Shown piece by piece: positions 14,301 through 28,300 of a stretch of DNA of 64,000 nt. The stretch comes from Micropterix aruncella (taxonomy: Eukaryota > Arthropoda > Insecta > Lepidoptera > Micropterigidae). The first letter of the stretch is position 1, and each line of letters begins with the position of its first letter. The position numbers were made by a program, and so were the translations under genes. The stretch lies in assembly GCA_944548615.1 (NCBI GenBank), contig OX155955.1:11713921-11777920 (forward strand). Direction: 5' to 3'. Under the pieces are notes generated by a model, which saw only the letters and a program-made list of their open reading frames with translations, made no database searches and was not told the DNA's origin.

Positions 14301-17300
14301 AACAATAATAACAACAAGGTCTAGGACTCTGTATTTAGGGCATTTTTTTATCTCCTAGGTATTTAAATTCTAAATTATGCTGATAACAATCATTTGCTTT
14401 TTAGGTTATTACAGAGTACAATATGACAATGACAACTGGCAAGCGCTTGGAGAAGCATTGAGAGCTACTAATTTCTCTCACATCCATCCACTCAATAGGG
14501 CCCAGATTATTAATGATGCCATGAATCTAGCCGGCAGCGGACAGTTGGTAAGTGCGAGTAGAAGTATATCGATAATTTATTTTACTTTTCCGGCCCACCA
14601 ACCGACCAGGAGGGAAAGTATTGCGAGCGCACTAAAAAAATCGAGATTGTGAGATTCCTGAGATGATTTAAGACCATTTCCCGATTGAAGTCTATCTGTC
14701 TATTTGATAGCGCCCAAACGCTTTATCGGATTCAGCTGAAGTTCGGCATGTAGGCATAATTTGGTCATGGCAAGAGTTGAAAATATTGTGGTATAAATCG
14801 GCCCAACAGGGGCGCGCTAGTCATATATCAATCTAGAAATATTGGAACTAGAGACTTGAAATGTGTTACACAGATGACTTGTTAGGCGAAATCACATCGT
14901 GAAATGTTGCTTCGAATATTTCCTATACAAGCTACACTAATAGTATTTAAATTCCGCCATATATTTTAATCAAATATTAACACTGAGCCGCCCGAGGCTA
15001 GCCGAGAAACTAACAACGCCGCACGTAGCAGTAGTGTAACTAAACCCAACCGGGTTCTCATAAATTTCATTTGTGAAACTAACATTTAGATTCAATCAGT
15101 GCTTGGCGACTTATCGAAAAAGTGTTGGAGTGACACAAACGATTTTTTTTCCAATATAAGGGAGTCTCGCAGGTAAATGTTCTTCTTCTTCTTTTTTTCT
15201 TCTCCGAGAGGCGGTGGCTGGTGGTATAGCCACCGCCTAATAGCTCCATTGTTTGGAGAGAAGCATTGTTATTTACATCGCCCTTTAACAGTTGTATGTA
15301 TTTAAAAAATCCATTCTCTACCGCAAAGCTAAAGGTCCTCCAAGAGTTAAGACGGCTTAAGATTGTCTCATTCCTGCAGCGTTCCTCTAGTAGGTTTCCT
15401 CTACTTTATCTAGCCATTTTTGGTGGCCAACTTCTGGAGTTCTGGTTCCAAAAAGGGTCTCTAAATCTAACCTAGCCAGGGCATTACCTCTTATTTCCTA
15501 ATCAGCGGGGGTGGATGTTGACCCGTTGTCATGCCACTCTTGAAATGACCTTAGGACACCCGACCCCGTGTGGCACTACGGACACCTAGGTCCGCGATAA
15601 AGTTAAATTGAATTACCGCTGTAATTACAACAGGTAAGCGTAATTACAGCGTAACCGATTTTAAACCCGTAACCAGTCGCGAGGAACGAAGATATCCAGA
15701 ATGTTAATTCCAGACTGAGATATCTTTCCAAAAATGGTAGTTAGGGGGCGAGGCTGACCGCTATCTTTCCCGGTTCCTTGCCGTAAGGCGTTGGCCCCTA
15801 ACGGGCTTGTTGGCGGAGCTAGACAGTAGATTGTCTTGTCTCGCTGAACGTAGAAGTCTTCTACGCTCATCCCACGTCTGAAAGAATGATCACATATCGT
15901 TATACCAGCCTGGGGTGACGGGTTCGCCCGTTGTAGTCGACATTGCCCTACTAGAGCTTTTTATTTCCCTGTATTATTTACTGTATCCCGATACCCACAC
16001 GAAGGGTACCATGTTTATGAAAGAGAGTTTATTGATAATTTTGAGGCTAGTTTGGATGTGACTTATCCTGCCGTTTAGTACTTTCAGAGCCGCCTTGCTG
16101 TCTGTGCTTATGTAGGTATATAGTCCGGTTGATATATTTCCTAATCAATTTTTAATTCACGCGCATAATATATGGTATATATGTCAGATTGAAGCACTGT
16201 TACATGTTTTCCTAGAGCCGTTGTTATTTTGACCCTTTGTCCTTGGTTCCAGTTCCCGTCCTCTCGTCCGTTTTTGTCCGCTATGTGTTTTTTACCCTTA
16301 CGTAAATCTAATTAACATGCAAAATATCCATAAGCTCGATTTCCAAAAGATATGTTTTAGTCCCCACTTCCTAGATTTTCTGAGGATCGGCATTGCTCTC
16401 GAAGTTCTAATAAAAGTATTATTAGTATTTATCTACAATAATGATACGGCTTTAGATATACTACTAAAATGAATTAGAGCGATTTCTTACATTATCATGC
16501 GAAAAAACATGACAGCCGCAACTCATTTACAAAATGTTGATAGCAGCTGCGAAAAAAATATCCACAGAGATCACATTATGTAGTGATTGACTGAGACACA
16601 TTGAGAATATTGATAACTATTTATCCAAAATGATCGAACAAGCCTTGGGGTGAGCATAGATAATCAAAGCTAGTGCAAAACTGCAAATCACTACTGAATT
16701 CCCTGGGCGAAAAGAACAGGGTAATTCTAAGATGGGTTCCCGGCCATGCAGGAATCGAGGGAAATGAAAAAGCCGACGAACTTGCTAAGACAGGAGCAAA
16801 GGGAACGTTATACGGCCCTGAACCTTACTGTGGCGTACCAAAAAGCCTTGCAAACCTAATGCTCAAACAAATGTGTTTACAACAATCCGTCAACCACTGG
16901 AACAACACGCCAGGGTTGAATCATTCCAAAGCGCTAATTAAGTCTTACGACCGTAAGACGGCCCGTGAGGCCTTATCGCTAAATAGGAACAATCTACGCA
17001 TACTGGTGAGGGCGCTTACTGGGCATTGTGGCCTGAACAAACACATGCTCAACCTCAAGCTCAGAGACACAAAAATGTGCAGGTTCTGCCAAGGAGCAGA
17101 GGAAACTCCCCGGCACCTTATGTGCGAGTGTGGCCTGCTGATGCGTAAAAGATACACCCACTTGGGTGGTCATTACCTCCAACCTGAGGAGGTAAAACAA
17201 CCTGGCGCCAAAAGCCTGCTGCGGTTATTAAATGACACGAGGCTTAGCGCAGAACTATAGTAGGTGGCGAACACAATAGATCAGCAATGGTCGCAGTGTT

Positions 17301-20300
17301 ACAAGGCTCATAAAAACCTTAGAAAAGTGCCACTCAACAAAGTTAAGTAAGCATAGATAATCTGACAACATAAAATCCAAACAAAGTTGCATCTTATGCT
17401 TGACAAGGTAAGGAATCTTAAAATAAATATGAAATGTATATATATTTTTCAGAATTACAATATTGCTCTAGAGGTGGTGAGCTATTTGGAGAACGAGATC
17501 GATTACATTCCATGGGTGTCGGCCAATACAGGTTTGGTCTACTTGCACAGGGTTATGCGCAATTCAGAGGTGTTCGACAAGCTTGAGGTAAGTCTTAGTA
17601 CTTGCTGCATATTAGTACGTCTCACAGTTTCTATAATACCATAAAATTAAATAGTTTCCCAATAAATAAAATAATCTGGTCAGGATTTTCGAAATCGATG
17701 ATGCCAGATCTGCCGCAGCTGCGGCGATATCGACAGATAACATTTTGCTATCTGGAAAAACCGATAATTGAACAGGTGATAACAGTGAAATCGGAAAAAA
17801 ATATGTGATTTTTTCCTCTTTCTGTAGGAAGTTAAATTGCTTGATATGTCTCATGAAATAGTGCGAAGAATGCGAGAATCTGATCAATATCAAAAGCAAA
17901 AAATTTGGATACATCATTAGCCAAAACTTTTGCAATAGAAGGCAACGGAAATACATTAACTGAACAGGTGATAACAGTGAGGCCGATGATAACATTAATC
18001 AATCACAAGATAATAATAACATGATAGTAAATAATCAATACAGTATACATTTTACAACTTAGGTCCGTTGTTGAGCGACATAACGCTTAGGGAACCTTGA
18101 TTAAAAAATGCCTTTTTTTTTCTTTCCTTGTAATGATGTCTGCACTCAAAGGTATACGTCCGCTATATAACCATATAGAAAACTTTATACAAATATGTAT
18201 AAAAATTATATCTATACAAATGTATATAAAACCGCTATATAAAAACCGCTTATATAAACCGCTACATATTTTGTCTTGTATATATTTAATAAAAAAGTAT
18301 TGGTATTGAGAAATCTAATGAAAAAAACCGAGGATTTACCTGATTTTTTATAATAGTATTTTTTATGGTAGGGTGGTTAAAGCTGTCTTTAATCTTGAAA
18401 CTGCTACGCAAAACAAAGATGTTGTACTTAAACTTTGAGCCAGGGTATCTTCCTAATGCCCGGTCATTTGCGACCCTCAAATAATTATTGGTTACGTCAA
18501 ATTACTTGGTCCCTTGCCAACATGCTCAGATCACATGTATTGAAATTATTGACCACCAATGCACTGAAACCGAAAAGGGATATAAATCCTATATAGAGGA
18601 TTAGGATTTCGATCCCTTTTTGGTTTCAGTGCATTAGTGTTCAATAAATACAATACGTGTGATGTGAGCGTGTGGGCGAGGGACCAAGAAATCTGACGCG
18701 GCCAGTACAATATTACTTAATTTGAGCCCCCATCACGTGTCCTAAGTATTGGATCTTCAGTGTTTTGATAGTACATACATACCATATATATTTTTCCTTA
18801 ATCGATTTATCACGTCAACATACGTTACTCCGTTCGTCCACGAATTTCTGACCATTCTTCTGAGAATCCGCATTTTGAAGACCTCCAGTTTCTGATTGAG
18901 GGTCCTGCTTTTCACCTTAGTAAATAGCGCGGATAATACATAGCAACTTGCAATTTTTATTTCAAGTTTCAATAATAAATAAGGGCTGCAGGGAATTCTC
19001 TTCAAATTAAAAAAAATATATCTCGAGCAGATTCAATTCAGATTTTTAATTCCTGACTGACAATTTAGATAGCATCGTGGGTTTATAATGTTTAATCTGT
19101 TTCAGAGATACATTGCCATTGTCTTCTATTGTCATACACATTGTCATTGTCATTGCTTTACCTCTGTCAATTCTTAATCATATACTTTTTTCACTTCAGT
19201 ATTATCATTGTTGAGTAGGGCCCATAGATTGTCAATATTATAGTGGACACATTCGCTCCTGACATTCGGAGTCGTAAAACGTGCGAGCACGACAGCACAT
19301 CAGTTTTCGCCGTCGCACAAGATATAGAGATCGCTATGCCCGGCCACGCCTCACTATCGATATCGATGGATTTTCGATATTGATATGGACGGATACATAG
19401 TAATATTTGACAGTACTTAAATGAAAAATGAAATAATTAAAACAGGCAGGTAGGAAACCGAAGGGGTTGTCAAACTTCGGCCCATGTGTTAGGTTAGGTC
19501 GCCTGATCTTACATTGTAAGGATCCGGGTTCGATTCCCGGCTAAGTCACCACTTTCCATTGGGATAAAATTAACGGAATTGCATTTTCAATTCTGTCGGT
19601 CGAATGCCATAACAAAACACTTACTTAAACACATGTTACATGCACACTTTACATATAAACACTTCATATTAGGGTTGGTTGTAAGAGATTGTCGTATGAT
19701 AATAAACCCGCCCATTGAGAAATTTCACAATAAACAGTAGAAACAAACAAACAAACAAATAAAAATACTTTCTTGTATGTATTTATAATATATTAGGATG
19801 TTCAGGGTAGTCCAAAACAACTAAATGAACTTAGCACGTAAACCATAAGAGATTCATTGCCAGTCCTGTAAATACACCCTCAATAAAGGGAGTTACTCTC
19901 TGGAAGGGTTTCAAATGTTACGCCAAAGGTTAATCTCATCACGTTCCAAATGATCTTCCGCTTTAATTGCTCTAGGAGAACAAGCTCTTCAAAAACATTG
20001 TGTTGTTGATACGAGTCACTTATGAGTGTGTTTGATACCGTCACCACACAAAGATCGGTGTTACAATAAACATTATGAAATTTAAAAAAATATATGAAAT
20101 GCTATGTAAATAATTTTTAGTCTATGAAACCTACTTCTTCTTTAGTTTTACAAATTTGAATACACCGTTAGAGAAGGAAATTCTTTTGTTAAGGCAAAGA
20201 TATTGTGTTTTTTTGCAAAGGTACATCGTCGATAAGAATGAATCTTTCATTACTTTGCATGTAATTACATGTAAATTGATATGTACAATGTCCAAGAGCA

Positions 20301-22345
20301 TTATTAGGAGCAGCAAAATTATTTATCAATTTGAAATTATTTTAGGTTATCAGAATCTATAGCGATTTCCAGAAGCGGCGGGAACATTTTAACCGGCGTG
20401 GAACCCTCTTCTTAAAATGTTCCCGCCGCCGAACGCCGAACGCAAAGACGTAAAACAGGATACAGTGAGTGTTGTGTGCAAGACGGATTTTAAAAATTCC
20501 CGCGCTCCGAGCCCGGCCCCCCACCACCGTTATTGTACATAGTACTAATGTACTATTGTACATAGTACTATTGTACATAGTACTAATCACATTAGTGATA
20601 TAATTAACTATTCTTCAAGACAATGTTCTATTAAGTATGTCTCCATTAGGGCAATAACTAATTGCTGTGTTTCGACATTTCAGATAATTTAGAATGTTTC
20701 AGTGCATTAATATTTTGCAATAGGACAGAATATCCGTTTTAATTTCGCAATTCTTTCTGGATTTCTTAATTATTCTTCAATACAATGTCCTATTAAGTAT
20801 GTCCCCATTAGGGCAATAACTAATTGCTGTGTTTCGACATTTCAGATAATTTAGAATATTTCAGTGCATTAATATTTTGCAATAGGATAGAATATCCATT
20901 TTAATTTCGCAATTCTTTCTGGATTTGTTATTAAAGCCGGGTTTTGACGATAATAGTCGACTTTAATAGTTTTCTTGTATGTAATCATCGATATAAGAAT
21001 CAATCGATATCGATAGCCTGGCACCATTCGCCACATCTCTTTTAGAGCGAGAACGCTGATGTGCTGTCGTGCTCGCACATTTTACGATTTAGAATGTCAG
21101 GAGCGATTGTGTCCACTATAGTTGGGCAGAATCCGTATATTCTGTATTATAGATCAACTCACCAATAATACTAATGGCATTGACCGCGCCTTTACTATTA
21201 TTTCTTCAGAGCCATTCTTAAATAGACATTGAGATAACACGCAGCCTTGTCTAGCTTTCCTTAGTATGGCTACCACCTCAGAAAGGCATTTTTATTTATT
21301 TATTTATTTGTTTTAAATATTATTCAAGAGCATTACAGATGAATCCAATTCGCCCTTGAATATTAAAGTTAGAGTGTAAGTCTAAAAATAAATGACTTAC
21401 ATAACTAAATTAATGCTAACATACAAGGTATTGTCAGTAAAGCGTTAAAAACCTTGGGCTTCATTAGTAGGGTCTCTAAGTCGTTCTCTGACCCGACTGT
21501 ATTCAAAACCCTTTATTTTGCATACATCCGCAGCGTATTAGAGTTTGCATCTCCGATCTGGAATCCGCAATATCATGTATGTAAGGAGAGAATAGAAAGC
21601 GTCCAAAAACGATTTATGAGACAATTAAACTACCGTCAATGCTTGGGACTGAACACGTACGAGGAGAGGATGAATCACTTCAATATTACATCATTGGAGA
21701 ACCGCCGTACCACGGCAGACATGGTATTATTACACAAAGTTATCCATAATAACGTGGACAACCCGTATTTCACACTGAATCTATCTTTTCACGTTCCACC
21801 ACGCGTGGCTCGCTTTCCCCGTACCTTCGAAGTCCCGCGCGTCCGTACTAGGTATGCCCAGAATTCCATCATGTACCGCTTAATGTCAACTTACGATAAT
21901 CATTTCCAGAATATCAACCTATTTAACATGAAAGAGAAAAAAATTAAGCAAAACATATACTTAAAATTAATCGAAAATGCGACATAGACATTTCTCATGA
22001 GATACTTATGTCTTAGGGACTATTTGTTTTTTCGTTCTTTGTTCTTTAACTGTATATGATAGGTTTATATGATGGAGTATATTTTTTTTTATTTTTCTTA
22101 ATTTTCCAAATTTTTCAAATTTTTCTTAAATTTTTCTTATTTTTTGTACTGCACATTATTACTTAAAATCTATTAACACCCATTCCTTCCTTTTCCTTTC
22201 CTTTTCCCCTCCCAACCCCCACAGAATGCACTGTGCGTATTGGAGACTTAACTAACTAAAACTATTGTTGAAAGCATGTCATCGGCCAGAAATATTGTAT
22301 ATAATGTAATTGTAATATTTTTTTGTAGCGCTGTATGTTTTCCCC

Positions 22346-22382
<37 letters not shown>

Positions 22383-25300
22383 ACATTGAACAAGAAAAAA
22401 ACATAAAAATATAAAACTAAATAAAAGACAGATTATGATAAACATGAGATAGCAGGGAGTTGCCTTTTTAGCTGCCAAAGGGATATACAAAAGATGTCTA
22501 TTTCTGTGGGTAAGGAATTAAGAAGAGCTATAACCCTTCCCACTGGCCTGTCTGCAAAAATATTTGTACGATGGTACGGCACATTAAACAATAGATGCGA
22601 TCTCCTCGCTGTGTAATTTACCGGTACGTACAATTCAAACTTACATGGCATCTCTGGTAAATAAATAGTTTCTTGAATTAATTTATATGCAAATATAATT
22701 AGGGAAATATATCGACGCGTTTAAAGACTGTTGTATCCTACCATTCCTAGCACAAAATCGGACGGAAATAAGTATGGATAAATATTGTATTTTCTGTAAT
22801 AAATATATATTAAACATTTTCATTGAATACGCTCTACCATCTGAATGTATTTGTTTTCACTTGTACACCAGATGACCGAGTTATATTCAAGTATGCTACG
22901 GACTAAACAATTATATAGTAGAAACATTAAATTAATATTATTAAACTGTTTGCATATGCGAATAACAAAACCGACCATTTTGCTAGCACGATTGCAAATA
23001 TTTGTAATGTGTGCACGGAAATTCAACTGCGTATCAAATGTAATTCCCAGGTCCCTCACCTCGGTTGACCTTTTTAAAATTAACCCATTTATTGTGTATG
23101 GGAAATAGCAAGGTGTTTTCTTTTTAGTGATGGTTAAAAGAGAGCACTTGTTAGTGTTGAATTCCATGTCATTGACAGAGCATCATCTTGAGAAAACAGG
23201 CATCTTCTACTTTGACGGAGGCTGTCTGGATCTAATGAAGATATTCTACTAGATCAGTATCAGTATAATATATATCTCTGGTATATTATTCAACCTTCCC
23301 CAAAATCATTACAAGCTAGTATGTTGAACATTATCAGAAATGTCACTTTTGACAGGTCCAAATTTGTTGAGGGCAGATTTTCAGGAGGCAACCTTGCAGG
23401 AAGCAACCTTGCAGGCGGCAACCTTCAGTACAGTTTTTAAGTTTTTCTGTTAGGTTAGGTTAGGTTAGGTTTTCTATAGTCTGCTCATAGTTGGTTAATC
23501 AGTAGTATACATCTTTGTTTATCTCTTAATATCATTGAATTAGTACTTGTATACAAAATAGGGCATCCCTCGAATCTAACCACCACCTTCATCAGAATAT
23601 GTATTAGTGGTTGTGATTAACCCATTCCAAAGTCCAAATTAATTTTCCGTAACGTTTGGAGTAAATTATCGCATGGATTACCTTTAGTATCTGGTATTGT
23701 GTTTCTTAGTTATAGTGATGAAAATCGATCTTAGCCAGTCTTTGATAAGTATTTCTTTTTTCTATATTTAATTGAGGAGTTTAGTGAGTCATGATGGTGT
23801 TGTTGTTCAGTAACTTCAATAATTCTACGGTCAACAGGTCTGACCTGACTACCTTTCTACCTTTCAGTTGCTGGTTGAATTATTGTATTGCTTTTTAGGA
23901 CATGTCTCTCCAAAAATATGCGGCCTGGATGGCGTTATCGTTTGATTAATTTATGTTTCATATATTTTACAGGCTTATATTTTAAAACTGATCGATGCAG
24001 TATACAAAGATGTAGGATATGAAGTTGATGAAAACGAGCCTATGGTTACAAGATATAATAGAATTATCGCACTCAACTGGGCCTGTAGTCTTGGCAGGGA
24101 AGACTGCGAGGACAAGGCCGTAGAAGATTTCAATAAGTGGAAAGAGGACGGAGGTAAGTTTGTAAATCCTACTCTTTATAGTCGGGTGAACTACCTTCCT
24201 ACTTCTTATGGTAATAAGATTATGGTTATAAATAGGTATAAATAAGGGTTAGGTATATATTGAGATATAATCCTTGTAAGTAAATATATGGTATAATTAT
24301 ATGGTAATTATACGAAGTAAATAGGTAGAATAACTGTTAAAACTAGATTTAGTAAAAATTAGTTTTGATTATTAAACTAGTTTTTGACAAAAGCAACGTT
24401 ACTGCAAACTAGTTTTACCTGAACACAAGCCAGTAGAACTAGCTTTTTCTGAAATATATAATTTTAAACTGTTTTAGAACGTTACAATGCAACCGCGGGA
24501 AAGAGAAATGGGTGATTAATACGAGTGCAATTCTTAACATTTCCCGAATAATAAGAAATGACAATGAATGGCCACAAACTAATTGATAGTTTCCCAAAAT
24601 GTTCTCCGTGAGCGTTGAAACATATTGTCATACGTATAAACCGATTTTCATAACATTTATTTCACTCCGCAGTGGTGACTTCGGAAACATGTTTTTCATA
24701 TTGTTCGACATCCTCTTCTGGCGATGAAAATCGTTAACAGGGTAATTGTTTCCTAATTTTTATGGACAACAAGAAGTCGCCATGTACTCATGACCGTGTA
24801 TGCAGGATGGCTCAAGAGTTGTATATTTATCGAATCCAAAATATCGCTTGTATCTGGCCTCGTGATGGCTGGTATTGTCATGGTGCAATGTGATTCTGCG
24901 TTTACTGATGTTTTTACAGAGTTGGTCAATACATTTCGACCAGCAGTACCAATCAGCACTCAGTATGGTTATTCTCCAAAACAGCAACTGAAGCTGTCAA
25001 TTACAACGGTCAAACCTATCACCTCAGGAAATTTTAACGATATTAGATAATTCTGTATCCTGTGAGGTGAGCGTAGAATATTTGGGACGAAAACAGTCCA
25101 CTGTCTAGTTAGTCCACTCGCCAGTTCACTAGCCCGTAAGAAGCCATCGCCTTACCGTGAGATAACCAGGTTAATTAAAAGTGTGCCAACACTCGCGCCC
25201 TTACTTCTGCTTGGTTCTAGATTCGAGGTCGATTGCGCGGTCCTCTCCATTATGTAGTATTACGTAGTAATGCGGTGTCTACCGAACCAATCGCGGACCA

Positions 25301-28300
25301 CGGCATCCTTTGCCCGGCTGTTCACCCATTATCAGGTAGCATATTGGTCGTTTCAAGAGTAGTTGCCGTAAGGTTAACAACTACCCCCGATCTATAGGAA
25401 ACAGTACGGTTGCCAGACTCCCTCGGCTGTTATTCGGAATTCACAGTCGATTCGCTGATTCCGCACAGTGCGCAAACCATCCAGGAGCCCCCGAAGGTTG
25501 ACTACTAGGGGAAACTGGCCCGCAGGACAGAGTCCTACCCTGGCTCGCACTTTTGCGTGAAGGCCACCAGATGGGTGTTGACCCTTGAGTTTGGCCGACC
25601 CCAAACAGATAGGTCTTAGTGGCCTAACTGCAACAGGGCCCATTAGCTCCGTTTCCAAAACAACAGTAGCCACATGTCCAATTTTCCTAAGAAATGGAGC
25701 TATCAGCCGCTTCGCGGCACGCTTATTGCATGCACGTTCTTTGCACGAGCGCCACTTTGGGTGAGTGCGGCTCATATTGAATGAACCACATAGCTCATTA
25801 CTGCTTGGTTTCGGGTTTGTACTTATAAATCCAAGTATCGTCACCTGTTGCTATGTTCCACAACAAATTTGGCACGCATTCGTAGAATCTGGTAAGCATG
25901 TCATTGCACCAAGTGACAAGTTCCGTTTTTTGAGTCTCACAGCGCCAGCACAGCGTTCTCACAGCCAAATGTTGGCATTGGATTGATTGTAACTATAAGA
26001 ATAAGAATAATTTTATGTCTGAAAGTAATGCTTAAAATGGTAATATACAGAGTCTGCCTTACTAGGCCGAAGCCTGTACCAAGGTAGACTCGACTACGTA
26101 ACTTGTAAGTTATGAATTGTGCGCACACTTATCAAAGTATTATAACTAAGAAAAGGAAAAAAAAAAATTATTTAATAGCTCTAGTAAATAGGTAGTGTGT
26201 ATATCAAGAGTTTATTTATCAAGAGTATTTTGGAAAAAATAATAAAGAAATCAAAATATAACTAGTAAAAATATTATTAGAATAATAATAAAATACAATA
26301 AAATTAAAATTGCAATGATAGTCAGTAAATAGAGAGAAAGATAATAGGGTAATAATAAAAAAAAATAAGAAAAAATGCCAGTAGTAATAAAGTAAAAAAG
26401 AAAAGCCAGTAATAAACTGACTGATGCCTATGTCTAAGAATTTTTTTAAACTCATGGTCATATGACTATCAGTTTTGATCATACGATGCACAGCATCATA
26501 CGATCATAATATGCTCAGCGGTGGATGGGCGACCTACAAAACCAGCTATAAATTATTGTCTTGCTCGATGTTTTGTCGCCAAAAGCAGCTTAGGTCAAGT
26601 CAAGGCTCTGCTGCACTCTCAAACTACTCAAAATCATAATAATCACACAGCAAAAAATTCAAGATGTGAATTATTCGTAATGCAGACACAAATTTAATGG
26701 ATTATATACAACAATTCTGAATGTGTAGATATCACGGCAAAATAATGCTTCAGGTACCACTTTTGCAAGATTTCAGCTGTCTTGCCTATGCATTTTCAAT
26801 GGTATTTATGTGGAATCCAATTATTTCCATGCAAGTTTCTATATATCTTGGAGGAGTATTGAATATGTATTCAGAGTAGATGTTGAACAAAATCATAGAC
26901 AAACTAGACCCTTGTCTCGCCGATCGATTGATTTCAACTTCATTGGTCTACATTTGCCTACCTTGATATTCGCTTCTGTTGTTAATATACATAAATTAGC
27001 AAGGAAGGGTCGATCCTTTTTATCAATGCCTGACGTCTAAAAGCTATTCACTATCTTCTCACGTTGCACATTCCCCAAAGCCTCCTCGAATTCGAGGAAA
27101 CAGATATTGATGTTCAATTCGTAGGCCCGCTGCCCGAGAACTACTAGAAGGCGAAGGAGAAGTACGAGTCCATTTCCACTTCTATTTTATATTTAAGTCT
27201 AATTAACTGCCCTTTGATTGCGTTTAAAACAGATTTGACTAATATATTTAAAAGAGTTACTTTACCTGATTGATTTTAGTTAAAATTAGTTTTGACTGAC
27301 ATCGCATGGTTTAAACTAAGTTTGCCTAGTAAGTAGTAGTTTCGATTAAAGGGCTTTGTCAAAACAAGTTTTGAGTAGCAAAAACTAGTTATAACAGTAA
27401 AAGGGTTTTGACGGCGAAATGAATAGCAACAAGAGGTTTACTTCAACAAAATGGAAGTAATTTTACTCTATAAGATGATGATAAAATATCTAGAGAATGT
27501 AATACATAAGATAACACAATTCGTTTTTATATCTAGAGAATGATAAGAAGCCAGATCGAAATCATTTTTTTTAAATATTTAACCATTGTATTATTATAAC
27601 TCATTACATTAGGCTTCTAAATGAAAATCAGAAAATCAACTAAATTATTGATGTGATCGTTCTTTCAGATTCCATACATCCAGATATCCAGGGTATTGTC
27701 TACTGCACAGCACTGAGAAAAGGAGACTTTGAAGATTTTGAAAAACTATGGAAAACATATGTTGAGTCAGATGTTGCTTCTCAGCGTGGTATTATACTTA
27801 ACAGCATTGGCTGCGTAAATGGGGCAGAAAATAAAAAAATGTTATTTTTACTTTAATAATAAATATTAAAATAAAATCGCAATTTTTGACGGTTTCCAAT
27901 GAATTTCAGGTTACTAGATTACGCTTTACAAGAAGATTCAGGAATTCGTGATCAGGACAGGCATACTGCTTTTATATCCGTTATTAACTCTGGATCTGAA
28001 GGCGTTAGAGTTGCACTGGAATACATGACTGAACACTTTGAGGTTATGAAGCAGAGGATTACATCTTGGTTCGGAATACCCAACACGATTAATGCCATTG
28101 GTCTTCGTTTAATCGACGACGAGGAGAAAGAACTAGTAAGTATTGTAAACACATTTATATAATGGAAAAGTCTTTTATATTTTTTGTTAAACCTTTTCTA
28201 TTTTAAATTTACAGTTTGAAGCGTTCGTAACTAAACATGGGGCAGACTTTGATGCGTTTGTAAGTGCATCAATCGCTGGAGCCACCGCTAATAGCGAGTT

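Larger units (their letters stand above)
19239..21121. mobile_element. 1.9-kb TIR DNA transposon (non-autonomous, composite)
   Basis: Long terminal inverted repeats: left TATAGTGGACACATTCGCTC with ACGTGCGAGCACGACAGCAC; right is its reverse, ending GAGCGATTGTGTCCACTATA. The arms extend about 75 bases and pick up again at ATCGATATCGAT near 19360 and 21005. No transposase frame was seen. The interior holds a SINE-like insert (19440-19757), a perfect hairpin (20375-20429) and a tandem duplication (20601-20930). Confidence 0.8.

Noticed and set aside
15985..17345. One RNase H element with a 5' inversion (twin priming)
   Set aside because: Attractive because an inverted RNase H piece precedes a direct one, but both fragments contain their own version of the WVPGH-type motif, so they overlap in content and come from different copies.
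19497..19550. tRNA gene
   Set aside because: Only the T arm and 3' side are tRNA-like. No complementary 5' acceptor strand or proper D arm is present, and a SINE body with an AAAC tail follows.
26810..27040. 76-codon + strand gene
   Set aside because: The opposite strand reads as a degenerate RTE reverse transcriptase, which explains the sequence better.
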